64,000 bases of DNA, from NCBI GenBank assembly GCA_050084985.1, contig JBITNC010000001.1, positions 36,580,001 through 36,644,000 on the forward strand, in the 5' to 3' direction. Both the position numbers and the translations under genes were made by a program. The DNA is from Nageia nagi (taxonomy: Eukaryota; Pinophyta). The stretch's first letter is position 1, and every line of letters starts with the position of its first letter. The notes beneath the pieces were generated by a model. That model ran no database searches. It saw only the letters and a program-made list of their open reading frames with translations, and had not been told where the DNA came from. This document shows positions 1 to 9,114 of this stretch, in pieces.

Positions 1-905
1 TTTTGGTGATAAAGGCTTAAAGATTTAAAATTTAAGTTAAACATTTTTAAGTCAAAAATGCATGCTTAGGACTTAAAATTTTTGAAAATTCATGCTTATG
101 ATTTAAAATTTTTGAAGATTCATGCTTATGATTTAAAATTTTTGAAGATGCATGCATATGACTTAAAAATGCATAATTATGCCTCTTAAATTCTAATTCT
201 TATGAAAAACTAATGCATTCTTAATTTTTGGATTGATGCATACTTATACTTATGAGATTGATGTATGCTCTTATGCAAAGTTAATGGACTTGTGCAAAAT
301 AAGAATTGATGTAAAGATGTCCTTTAAAGGTTAGAAAACAAAACCCATTGGACACTTAGGTTTTGAGTTATTGAATGGATGATGTTTTATTTATGCTCTT
401 TTATATTTCGCATTTTGATTTATTTGCTTATGCAAACAAAAATGCAAACATTGAAATGAGTAACCCCCTAAAATGAACACATCTGCACATATATTCTGCA
501 ACATAACTTGTTTGGGGAGCCATGAGATGAGGACAAGCGAACTAAAGCCTTTAAGTCCGACGACCCAAGTAAAAAGTCTGTACTGCTTAATTGCCCCTAA
601 GTCCTCTGTTGGTCTAGATTTAAATCCAATAGGTGGACAAGTATGTGTGTAGTGATACCACATATCCGCACATCCATTCAGGGATTATCCTAATAACCTA
701 GAAGGACAACTTGAAACCTAATCAAGATTAATAATTTGACCGATCCAATAAACGTTAGAACCTTAGAAAATAGCTAGTACTTCTCCTTGTCAAGGTATAT
801 TGCTACCCAAGGGGAACTGGTTGAAGATTGGTAGTACTTGGGCTCCTCTTATGTGGGCATCCAGGTGAAGGCCTAGTTTTAGACAAGACAAGAAGCCTCA
901 ACCAT
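1..905 (+). repeat. Leader-type dispersed repeat, inverted copy at 48,790-49,650
   Basis: Read on the + strand this stretch matches the reverse complement of 48,790-49,650 over most of its length. Shared landmarks include the segments around 300-350, 430-560 and 600-890, the last with a shared run ending in the TAGCTAGTACTTCTCCTTG region. In the 43-52 kb Copia element the matching copy lies between the primer-binding site and gag, so this is most likely leader sequence of a related element. The 90-codon minus-strand open frame at 391-663 has no coding features that I can recognise. Confidence 0.7.
61..170 (+). repeat. 30-bp tandem repeat, about 3.7 copies
   Basis: Units begin at 61, 91, 121 and 151, each opening with CATGCWTADG and continuing with AYTTAAAATTTTTGAARAT. 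The first three are nearly identical; the fourth decays after about 18 bases. The inverted copy near 49,480-49,620 shows the same CATGCTTA/ACTTAAAA vocabulary without a clean array. Confidence 0.85.
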
Positions 906-1224
906 GTCACTCTATATCCAATGGTGTTCTTTTTATCCCACATATGTTAAGCTATGGTGATTTGTTCAACAAACACGAGGGTTCGCTCATCCTTAAAAAT
1001 GTGAATACTTAAAAATTAAGTATTTTGTGACTAATCTTTGCTTGCAAAATTTAACATTAACTATGAATTCATAGATTACACTTATACAAATAAGCACTAT
1101 CTATATTGCATTATTATGTGGAAATTTATCCAATAAACAATTTGGTACAAGATAGAAGCAAAAATCATATTTATTAATTCTGCAAAGTTCCATTCATATG
1201 TCCAAATGGATAGCCAAACTAAGT

Positions 1225-2660
1225 AGAATCATTGGCATGATCGGGGGAGTTGAAGTTAGAACTCTCAAGATCTGTGATAGGCGAACTAGGTATATTGATT
1301 AACGTAGCACGAGTGATCAGAGAGAAACAACACCTGATGTTGAAAAATGGGTAGTACACCCATTGATCCCCTTCTCACGTTAGTCGTGAAACATAAGTGG
1401 ACTCCTAATGAAGATCTCATCGCCATACTATAAACGCAACGGTATAGGAGTGATAGTACTCATGAGGATGCAGCATTGCAGGACCTGCATAATGCAGAAA
1501 ATAGAAGACAAAAGGTATCCACGAACAATAAAGGATGATCTTCCATGTTCAGTTTGGATGATAGACAAGTGTAAGTATGAGATGCAACTGCTCGGCATCC
1601 TCCAAATGATGGATAAAGCAGATGGCCCATTGACAGAGACTTCGATGACCTTGTATGCGAACCAGGTTTTGTTGCATAGCAATCTGCAACGCAATGCAAG
1701 CACATTGTAAAACTCGACCTTGAATACATCGATAAAGAACTTCTTGAGGAAGATCAGCACGAAGACTGTGAAAAAATGGTCATATCCATGATGAATGATA
1801 GTGAGTCAGCTCTCTCTGAGGGTTTTATACATAAGTGAAAATGATGGTGATCAACTAGAATATAATGAATATATAGAATTACAAACTAACTAGATCATCG
1901 ATCATAAATGGGAACATCCAAATGGATCAACCATACAAGCACAATAACCAATGTGACCTTGTCTTTTACTTTATTAAAATGTTTGAAAAGATTCCCACTG
2001 ACAAGCCCAAGTGGGTGGCGCTTTCGACTTGATTAATGCTAGTCTGGTAAATGGTCACCAAAATCCGAAGAATTAGTATCATCTTCAGATATGTTGGAAT
2101 CGGATGTGTCCAATCCTAAAAGATATTGATGTGAAAAAGGCGGAAAGTGATAAGAAAAAGAAAATCGGTGATATCAAATACGATGTCCACCTCGCCAAGC
2201 AACACGAAAAGAGTACGTGGATGACCATTGCAGCCTATGCTGACAAACTGCCTATGCTATAATAAGTGGTTCGAAATACTCCTGTGGATGTAGGGAATGT
2301 GATCCGATGTAGCATACAAATTGCAAAAGATAGTGATTGAACAAGGTATAAACCATTATACACCATGTCCAATCAGGCCAACTGAGTGAATGAAATAATC
2401 GGTGAACATGATCCTCATGATTGAGATGAAAAATCATGCAAATACCATAACAATCGTTTGGGTACAATTGAAGAAATATTAGTCGCTGTTGCAATAAAAC
2501 CTCTGATGCGATTAAAGTGCGATCTTCTAAAACTGCATGAACGTTGCAATGCAATATGTTATCTTAGAGATCGCTCGGTAGGGCATGAAACTGAGAAACA
2601 TCCATGTAGGATAACTAAAAATAAAAGTTTTTAGCTCAAATCATAAATGCAAAGCGTCGA
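1225..2660 (+). pseudogene. Unrecognised decayed coding segment inside the element
   Basis: The base composition is less AT-extreme than the flanks, and coding-like stretches appear in shifting frames. From 1,350 to 1,536 one frame has a single internal stop and reads GSTPIDPLLTLVVKHKW, then NEDLIAIL, then a charged stretch with THEDAALQDLHNAENRRQK. Near 1,715-1,775 another frame gives the acidic LEYIDKELLEEDQHEDCEK. Near 2,130-2,250 a lysine-rich frame contains SDKKKKIGDIKYDVHLAKQ. I do not recognise a family. It occupies the place where Copia gag-pol would be expected. It may be a captured gene, a divergent gag or a separate old insertion; homology searching is needed to choose. Confidence 0.35.
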
Positions 2661-2861
2661 ATGACAAGCGAGGATCATTTACAGCTATTTATAATGCATA
2701 TGATTTGATATAATCAAACTATAATAATTGTGACAACTGGAGAAAAAGATTTGTGGCAATAAAATATCTCACCTACCCCTCATTTAATTGATTACGCATC
2801 ATGTCATGTCAGAACGGGAATAATGACAGTACCACTAAGCCATGTAATGACTAAATAATCA

Positions 2862-3245
2862 TTGTGCTATTTTTCTCTCCTCTTGACTATTGAATTGGAT
2901 AGTTTAATCATGAGCGATAGGTTGATCGTCATGACTCCCACAAAGAATTTTATTGCACACATGAAAAGTTCTTCCTTAAGTTTTGACACAAAAACAAACA
3001 TATGGGCAGACTTAGAGAATGCCTACCTTTGCCACGAACTAGCTGCAACAAAGGCCGAGATGGTGATAATGGCCCATCATTATGATATGCTACAACAAGA
3101 GAAAGTTGTATGCATACAATATTACCATGAACTCTTGGCTGAGCACAGTAAACTACTAGCTGAGAAAAATATATGGCAATTACAAGCAAAAGAGAATGAG
3201 ATACAAAGGCGCGATGCAAGCAATAGCCACTATGAAATGCGATGA
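2862..3245 (+). CDS. Small hypothetical protein with coiled-coil character
   Basis: This open frame has 127 codons. An internal methionine at residue 17 (MSDRLIVMTPTKNF) is a more natural start than the hydrophobic first 16 residues. Residues about 50-120 are rich in Glu, Gln, Lys, Leu and Ala with a heptad-like look (NAYLCHELAATKAEMV, then HELLAEHSKLLAEK), suggesting a helical or coiled-coil rod. After the stop the same frame continues readable to about 3,420 (KEKWKKKTFQYKDIFQHFGI, then a Ser/Gln-rich stretch), so the protein was probably longer and has been truncated by mutation. No family is recognised. It may belong with the decayed segment upstream as cargo of the LTR element. Confidence 0.35.
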   Translation: MCYFSLLLTIELDSLIMSDRLIVMTPTKNFIAHMKSSSLSFDTKTNIWADLENAYLCHELAATKAEMVIMAHHYDMLQQEKVVCIQYYHELLAEHSKLLAEKNIWQLQAKENEIQRRDASNSHYEMR

Positions 3246-3781
3246 TTAAAAGAAAAGTGGAAGAAAAAAACCTTCCAATATAAGGATATCTTTCAGCACT
3301 TTGGTATTCATATTTCAAAGGACATAGCATCTCAACCTTCTGTGGGTCCTGCCAAAGTTGACTCACAATCTCAATCACGGCAATCAACCCCTCTAGTATG
3401 GAATGAACATTCCTACACCAAAGGTTGGTGAAATATCCCTCTAAGGAGAGTATTGGTTGAATTCTTATTGAATTTTTTATTTGCTATTGTAATATGTATG
3501 CAAACTTTTTCAAATCCAAGCCATTTATTTCCCAAAGCAAGTTCTTGATGAAACAACTATAGCTCTGTTCAACTACATTTTGTTTTAACTTCCATGTTGG
3601 AAAGGTGGATCCATTTTTGATGGATTATGTTATATTACTAAATCCAAGTCTCTTTTGTTGATGGCTTTTGTTACATGCATCCTTCGTTGACTGTGTGCTA
3701 TATAGTGTTGATTTTGTTGTACACCTTCATGGTAAGTTCGCTCTGTGTGAGGAATTTGTACAACTTGGCCTATATTGCACT

Positions 3782-4090
3782 GTTCAGTTATCCATATGTG
3801 AGAAACTCTTATGTGTCGTTTGGCACTGTTCAGTTATCCACATGTGAGGAACTCGTCATACTCTATGTTTTTGGCCTATCTTGCACTGTTCAGTTATCCA
3901 TATGTTAGGAGCTCTTATGTGTTTTTTGGCACTATTCAGTTATCCATATGTGAAGAACTCGTATGTGCATACTCTATTTTTTAGTCATTCTAACACTGTT
4001 CAGTTATCCATATGTGAAGAACTCTTGTGTCTTTTGGCACTGTTCAGTTATCCATATGTAAGGAACTCGTGTGTGCATGCTCTCTTTGTA
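3782..4090 (+). repeat. Higher-order tandem repeat, three dimers of about 108 bp
   Basis: Six monomers each carry a variant of TTCAGTTATCCATATGTGA, starting near 3,782, 3,829, 3,889, 3,933, 3,997 and 4,041. Monomer lengths alternate between about 45 and 60 bp, so the real period is a dimer (3,782 to 3,889 to 3,997). The related element at 44,370-44,590 carries only two such dimers on the opposite strand. Confidence 0.85.
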
Positions 4091-4123
4091 ATGATAATCA
4101 ACACATGTTTTTATATACAGCAG

Positions 4124-4330
4124 ATGACTATACGTATTGGCTTGGCATTCTCTATGATAACTTATAGTGCACTATAAAATCCACATATTTTTCGTTGACT
4201 ATAAGTATTGGCTTGGCATCATCCGTGATGACTTATAGTGCAACATACATCCAAGTATCTTTTCGTGACTATAAGTATTAGCTTGGCATCTTCGTGATGG
4301 CTTATAGTGCACTAGTGGCCACACTCTTTT
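4124..4330 (+). repeat. About 70-bp tandem repeat, three copies
   Basis: Copies begin near 4,124, 4,197 and 4,266. Each starts TGACTATAMGTATTRGCTTGG and ends around CTTATAGTGCA. The related 3' region near 44,280-44,340 holds a single degenerate unit. Confidence 0.8.
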
Positions 4331-4481
4331 CTACTTCCATGACGATGGAAGATAGATCCATGACGATGGATTATTTACATATTGTTGATGAAATTTGAAT
4401 CATTTCGATTGATTCATGCTACCAATTTCATCATTTTCCTCTTAACTAGTAGCATGGTTAAGATGGACTTCTAATTATAAT

Positions 4482-4567
4482 ATCTTGACTCACTCTTGGT
4501 AAAATCAAGTTTATTTATTATGGCATCTTGACTCACTCTTGGTAAAGTCAAGTTTATTTGTTGTGAT
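4482..4567 (+). repeat. 43-bp direct repeat, two copies
   Basis: Copies at 4,482-4,524 and 4,525-4,567 both begin ATCTTGACTCACTCTTGGTA and differ at only a few positions. Just upstream (about 4,339-4,375) a smaller duplication repeats TCCATGACGATGGA. Confidence 0.85.
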
Positions 4568-4701
4568 ACTTAAGATGGCATTTTGTGCCATATGATATTT
4601 GTTTTGCCTTTCAATCTTGTTGTCCATATTGGTCCCGTTGGCATTTCTTCTTGGCATGATTCATATCACATTGTCACACATGTATTTGTTTGATGAAGTT
4701 G

Positions 4702-4717
4702 TCATCAAGGGGGAGAA
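4702..4717 (+). promoter_or_regulatory. Upstream polypurine-tract-like motif
   Basis: TCATCAAGGGGGAGAAAA precedes TGTCCGATTGG, so it looks like a plus-strand primer site followed by a TG. Sirevirus-type Copia elements are known to carry extra polypurine tracts upstream of the true one. Alternatively it marks the edge of a second LTR (about 4,718-5,290), which contains a TATATAAA at about 5,163. Confidence 0.45.
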
Positions 4718-5290
4718 AATGTCCGATTGGTTGTATTGTTGTGATGACACCCCTCATATAAAACAAATACAACAACAAGAAACAACTACAAAAGAGAGAA
4801 TGATAAACAACAAAGACAAATGAAAGTATCATTTTTTAATTTTTGATGCATATCAATTGATTGATAGTGCACATGTTTTGATATATGCACATGTGATATT
4901 CTTAGATATCATAGTTGATGATTTATGTTATCTTTGTTGTTGTGCATTTATGATTTCTTGACATCTTTATATGTTTTATTATGATCAATGTATGGATAGT
5001 ATGATTTGATTCATGTTGATATGAATATATAATGCTTCTAAGTGATCTTGTTATAAGTTGATTGTCGGTTGCAAGTTTCCTCTAAGAGATTGCAGGTTAC
5101 TTGTGACAACAGCTATGAGACTTCTTGGCTTTTAGCATTTGGATCTTCAACCTTCTCTCCTTTATATAAAGTCTCAAAAGGTCTCCTTTCTCTCAAAATT
5201 GTAAAGCCTTGTTTGGCTATATACACACTTTGTAGCATGAGTAAAACCTCTTTGTAAAATCATTACTTTTCTAATTATTCCCAAAATAAC

Positions 5291-5302
5291 ATTAAGGGGG
5301 AG
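5291..5302 (+). promoter_or_regulatory. Polypurine tract adjoining the LTR
   Basis: ATTAAGGGGGAG is immediately followed by TGTTAGAAT. The complementary arrangement at 43,907-43,918 in the 43-52 kb Copia element is the same 12 bases followed by TGTTGGAAT. Confidence 0.75.
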
Positions 5303-6019
5303 TGTTAGAATTATAATGTTATTTAGAGCACTATGTAATTAATATGCTTAGCATATTAATAATCACCTAAATTTGGTTAGTAGGTGATAATAAAGTTCAT
5401 GCATGGCAGGTGGAATAGTATTTTCCACCCATCTTAAAATAATATTGTTAGGTGGAATAGTGTCTCCACTAACAATTTAATGTAATTTTATATTGTTACT
5501 TAGGGTTAACTAACCTATTATGGTTAGGTTAGTTAACTACCTAAGGTTAGTTTTCAATCCTATAAAAGGAGCTCATTTTGTGAAGATTTGTAAGAGAAGA
5601 AGATGAAGATGGGAAGTGATTAGATCTTAGTTAGTAAGATCTTAAACATGTAAGCTATGCTTCATGCTAAGGAGAGTATGGTTGAGATCCATGAAAGTGT
5701 ACATTGTTTGAGAGTATAGTGAAAAGGGAACTTAAAGTGGAGTACTCTATGTGATGGAGGAACCACTATACATCTTGTGTTAATATGTGAGAATGCTTCT
5801 TATGTTCTTAGTTTTAGAATGGTTGATTGCTAGTTTGATGGAGGTCGTACAAGAGTTCTTGGGTTATAGAATCCTTCAATTCCATCAATGAGGACAGCTT
5901 AGCATAAGATCAAGTTATGCTAGCAATAGCACATAAGCACAAAAAGCCATACTATTGATTTTGGCATTTTGCTATTTGACATATTCATGTCAAAGTCTAG
6001 TCTATGTATGTATTTCTAC
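5303..6019 (+). mobile_element. LTR (putative 3' LTR); right boundary uncertain
   Basis: It begins with TGTTAGAAT directly after a polypurine tract. A TATA box (TATAAAAGGA) lies at 5,561-5,570, as expected for the U3 promoter, and an 11-bp inverted repeat sits just upstream at 5,505-5,537. The sequence is different from the 43-52 kb element's LTR apart from its first bases, so the elements share internal sequence but not LTRs. The right end (about 6,019, after TTTCTACA) is a guess from the usual terminal CA. Confidence 0.5.
5561..5570 (+). promoter_or_regulatory. TATA box of the LTR promoter
   Basis: TATAAAAGGA lies about 258 bases inside the LTR. It follows the hairpin-forming inverted repeat by 23 bases and is followed by purine-rich sequence typical of the R/U5 region. 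Confidence 0.55.
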
Positions 6020-6190
6020 AGTTTTGCTACTATGATTTCAATATTTCTGATTTCACATCTTTCATTATGTACTAGATTGATTCAAAGTTAATGACATTAT
6101 GTCTTATGATCATTGATAATAGCTCATTTTGATATTTTGATTCACACTTAATATCTATTTTCAATTCCAAGCTTTGTATACATGATTGAA

Positions 6191-6210
6191 TTAATAATAA
6201 TAATAATAAT
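6191..6210 (+). repeat. TAA/AAT trinucleotide microsatellite
   Basis: This is a run of six TAA units in AT-rich spacer. The surrounding 6,020-6,385 holds no gene or recognisable element. Confidence 0.9.
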
Positions 6211-7177
6211 GAATTTGAAACAATAAAATCTCAAAAATCTGAAAAATCCACGAATTTTTACTAGTATTATACTTGTCATTCTAAGAGCATTCACATTCCC
6301 CAAAAATGGCCTCCCCCATTCCCCGGTTTTGTGGAATCTTGCTTCAAATTAATTAAAAAAAAACCTTAAAAATGCAAAACTAAAGGGGTGGCAGGGCCCA
6401 CCAAGGCCTCTCCAACCCCTTTTAACCCTAAACTTAATTCAACCCTAAAAAATGTCTCACGACTTGCTAATAAAAACTTTAAAGTGAAAAAACGCAGCTT
6501 TCATTCTTCACTTTCACAACAGCAGTTGCCAATTAGAAACAACAGCCAGTATGGGGAAAAAAGCATTGCAGGCAACAGCAGATTCAAACAGCAGTCTTAT
6601 GTTGTGAATGAGGAGGATATTGCAGCCAAAAGACAGTGGAGAGTGGGCAGAACTTTGCAGTCAACAAAAACCTCACGGTGAGTGGAGAAGATTGTTGTCA
6701 ACAACAGCCTATAGCAAATGAAGAAAATGAAGACAGCAGTGAGCATTTGCCAACACAGTTACAACGGTAAGTATTTGGCATTTAATATTTACTATCTTTA
6801 CACAATTTATAGTTTCATTTTTTCAAGTTTTTAAAACTTTAAAATTTAATTTGCATAAAACCGTAAACTCGTACTGTGATAAACTGAAACATTAATTCAA
6901 GTCCAAGATAAGTATCAGTGCAGAATTTTCAGTTGAGAAAGGAATTGAAAAATCTCAAGATGTTGAGGTTGAAGTTGAAATTGACAGCAATGAAAGAACT
7001 GAAACCTTATCAAACCAACCTTCAACAGCAGGGTGTGACATTAATGAGAGGACCAAACACCCTTTTGAATGCCCATCATTATTACTAAACAATATGCCAA
7101 AGGGCCATTTCAACCCAAAAGAACCCTTATCCAGTTTGTAACAACCTAAACAGAGAGAGAAAATCAACAAGAGGGAC

Positions 7178-7290
7178 AAAAAGATGGTTGTATCACATTT
7201 GTAAAACTGAGTTTAAAAATAGTTACACAAGGGTAGAGGTTCATCTCACTGAAAAATCAGGAATGGGATAAGGGTTTGTGGAATATTGAA
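7178..7290 (+). other. Degenerate BED zinc finger
   Basis: The order W, (C replaced), C, F, S, RV and H-L, then a GI..C, matches the DNA-binding BED finger found at the N-terminus of many plant hAT transposases. A one-base frameshift separates the histidine half from the last cysteine. Confidence 0.6.
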
Positions 7291-7594
7291 TAAAATGGAA
7301 GCAATAGAAATGAATTGGCTTGTCCAAAAGAGCAAACTTAGAGTGCTAGGTTCAACTTCAACACCAACTTTTGAAAACAGCAGTTCAGCTACAGCTACTA
7401 CACATAGGAAGAAATAGGGGTCTTCTCTTTCCACCCGACCACTTCCAATGAAAAAAAAACCCAAAAAAAATTAGATGTTTTGAATCTGCAAGCAAAGGAA
7501 GATGTAGATGAAACACTTAATATGTTTATTAAATTTAATTATTTTACTACTGCTTTGTAAAACACTAATAAAAGTAAAATCAACATTTAACATC

Positions 7595-7787
7595 ATTCAA
7601 ATACTTAATTGATATATATTTACTTTTGAACAAACTTTTATAGGTCCTACAAACCAATGGGTTTAAACTTTAAAAGAATGTTGAAAGACTCCTATCTAAC
7701 TATCCTATCAATAATTCAAATACTTAATTGATATATATTTATTTCTGGGCAAACTTTTACAGGTCTTACGAACCAATGGGTTTAAAC
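7595..7787 (+). repeat. 74-bp direct repeat spaced 119 bp, within the hAT intron-like region
   Basis: Copies at 7,595-7,668 and 7,714-7,787 share ATTCAAATACTTAATTGATA and AACCAATGGGTTTAAAC. A third, more diverged copy lies at 23,918-24,020. The second copy contains an acceptor-like TTTTACAG just before the conserved transposase core. Confidence 0.75.
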
Positions 7788-9114
7788 CGACTTTTACTTC
7801 TATCCTATCCTAATATGGCAGTTGTATTTTGCACATGGGCTGCCTTTTCATATTGAATGATCTTCCTACTTCAAAGAAGCATTCAAAAAGGCATCCAAGG
7901 CAAGTCCTTCATATGTGCCTCCATGAGAATTTAGGCTACGTACAAGCATTTTGGATAAGCAATACTCTAAATGCAATTTGACCACAGAGCATATGAGGGA
8001 GACATGGTTGAGGAGTGGTTGCTCCATCATTATGTATGGGTGGACTAACATTTGTCAACTCCACTCATCAATATGATAATCACGTGTTCAACAAGGCCTT
8101 ATTTTCATTGACATTTTAATTATACAGGGAAAGCAAATGATGCAAAGCACCAATTCTTTATTTTGAAGGAAGCTATTGATGAGATAGGGGTTGCCAATGT
8201 GGTGTAGGTGGTGACAAATTCAGCTCCTATTTTTCAGTGTTGGGAACATGATTGAACATTTTTACAAGCACATATTTTTGACTCCATGTTGTGCTCATGC
8301 TTTGAATAACGCATTGAAAGATATTGGAAAATATCATAGATTAATAAAATGGTTGTAGAAACTAGAAGCTAAGAATGTGCAACTATATATTTGTAACCAT
8401 CACACATCCTTGGCTCTTTTCAGAACATTTTTTAAAAAAGGAATTCTTAAAACCTGCAAAAACTAGATATAACACTAATTTCATTTTATTGGAGAGGATG
8501 CTAGAGATACAAGATGTATTGCAATCCATGGTTGTCTCTATAAAGTGGAGGAAGTGGATAGAGTCAAAAACCAAGGAGGTAAAGAAGATTAAAACTCAAC
8601 TCTTAGATGACAATTGATGGTCTCAAGTGGGTAAAAATCCCAAATTTTAACTTTTAGTTTTAACTTTTTAATTCTATATATTAGAATTCTATATTTTGTA
8701 TTTTTTGTAGGCATATATGACCTTCATTTCTCAAGTAGTTGTTGTCATTAGATATGTTAATTCAAAAAATCTTAATCTAAGAGAAATATATGATACTTTT
8801 GATAGCATGTTAGAGCAAATCAAGAAAATTATTGAGGAGAAAGAGTCTGACTCACATTTTTATGAGGAAATTAGGCCTAATATGGGACAAGATTAACCCC
8901 TCTTCACATGCCAGCCTACACAATTAACCCCAAATAGTGTATACCTAAGGCTAGAAAATTGCTTCCTAGTGAGGAACATGAGGTTCGTGATAGATTTTTA
9001 AGTGTCATTTGAAAGATGTACTCAAAGGAGGAGGCACAAACACTTTGATATGAGTAGCTAAACTTAGAGGAGTTACGTGGCCTCTTTTCAGCATACATAA
9101 TGTGCAAGGAATAG

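Larger units (their letters stand above)
3660..5302 (+). other. Retroelement 3' untranslated region
   Basis: This stretch aligns with the reverse complement of 43,920-44,680, the 3' untranslated region of the Copia element at 43-52 kb. Shared landmarks are a segment ending in TAGTGTTGATTTTGTTGTACA near 3,700, the repeated GTTATCCATATGTGA motifs, and TAATGATAATCAACAC near 4,090. It ends at the polypurine tract preceding the LTR at 5,303. The short open frames inside (3,675-3,908 and 3,881-4,177) simply read through the tandem repeats and are not taken as genes. Confidence 0.7.
1..6019 (+). mobile_element. Decayed Copia-related LTR element, left end outside window
   Basis: Three parts match or resemble the full-length Copia element at 43,413-51,687 and lie in the same element-sense order. 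Positions 1-905 match that element's leader, 3,660-4,150 match its 3' untranslated region, and a polypurine tract (ATTAAGGGGGAG) abuts an LTR start (TGTTAGAAT) at 5,303. Between leader and 3' region, where gag-pol should lie, I see no protease, integrase or reverse transcriptase; an unrecognised decayed coding segment lies there instead. This suggests a non-autonomous derivative, or a mosaic of later insertions. The right end is uncertain: the LTR could close near the CTACA at about 6,019, but no second LTR or target duplication is available to prove it. Confidence 0.55.
6388..9110 (+). pseudogene. hAT-superfamily transposase pseudogene
   Basis: A BED-type zinc finger is visible at about 7,178-7,290: WLYHICKTEFKNSYTRVEVH, with a following GIRVC reached by frameshift. 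The first zinc cysteine of the W-x-C-x2-C pattern is replaced by Tyr. A DUF659-like core follows at 7,826-8,345, with GLPFHI, YFKEAFKKASKASPSYVPP, ILDKQYSKCNLT and GCSIIMYGWTN in order, then a CCAHALNNALKDIGK segment. A middle region at 8,380-8,890 has FLKPAKTRYNTNFILLERML and LHMPAY with the usual NPK. Stops and frameshifts are frequent. The 97-codon open frame at 6,388-6,681 ends near a donor-like GTGAGT and may be a 5' exon; GTAAGT at 6,769 is another donor candidate. The C-terminal dimerisation region was not recognised. hAT enzymes cut and paste DNA in the nucleus; this copy is dead. Confidence 0.75.

Noticed and set aside
391-663. 90-codon minus-strand open frame in the left-edge repeat
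   Set aside because: No motif is recognised; the inverted copy at 49 kb has a different open frame (49,078-49,260), so coding is not conserved.
3782-4090. Regularly spaced repeats resembling a CRISPR array
   Set aside because: Spacers are themselves conserved between repeats, period alternates, and the context is a plant retroelement 3' region.
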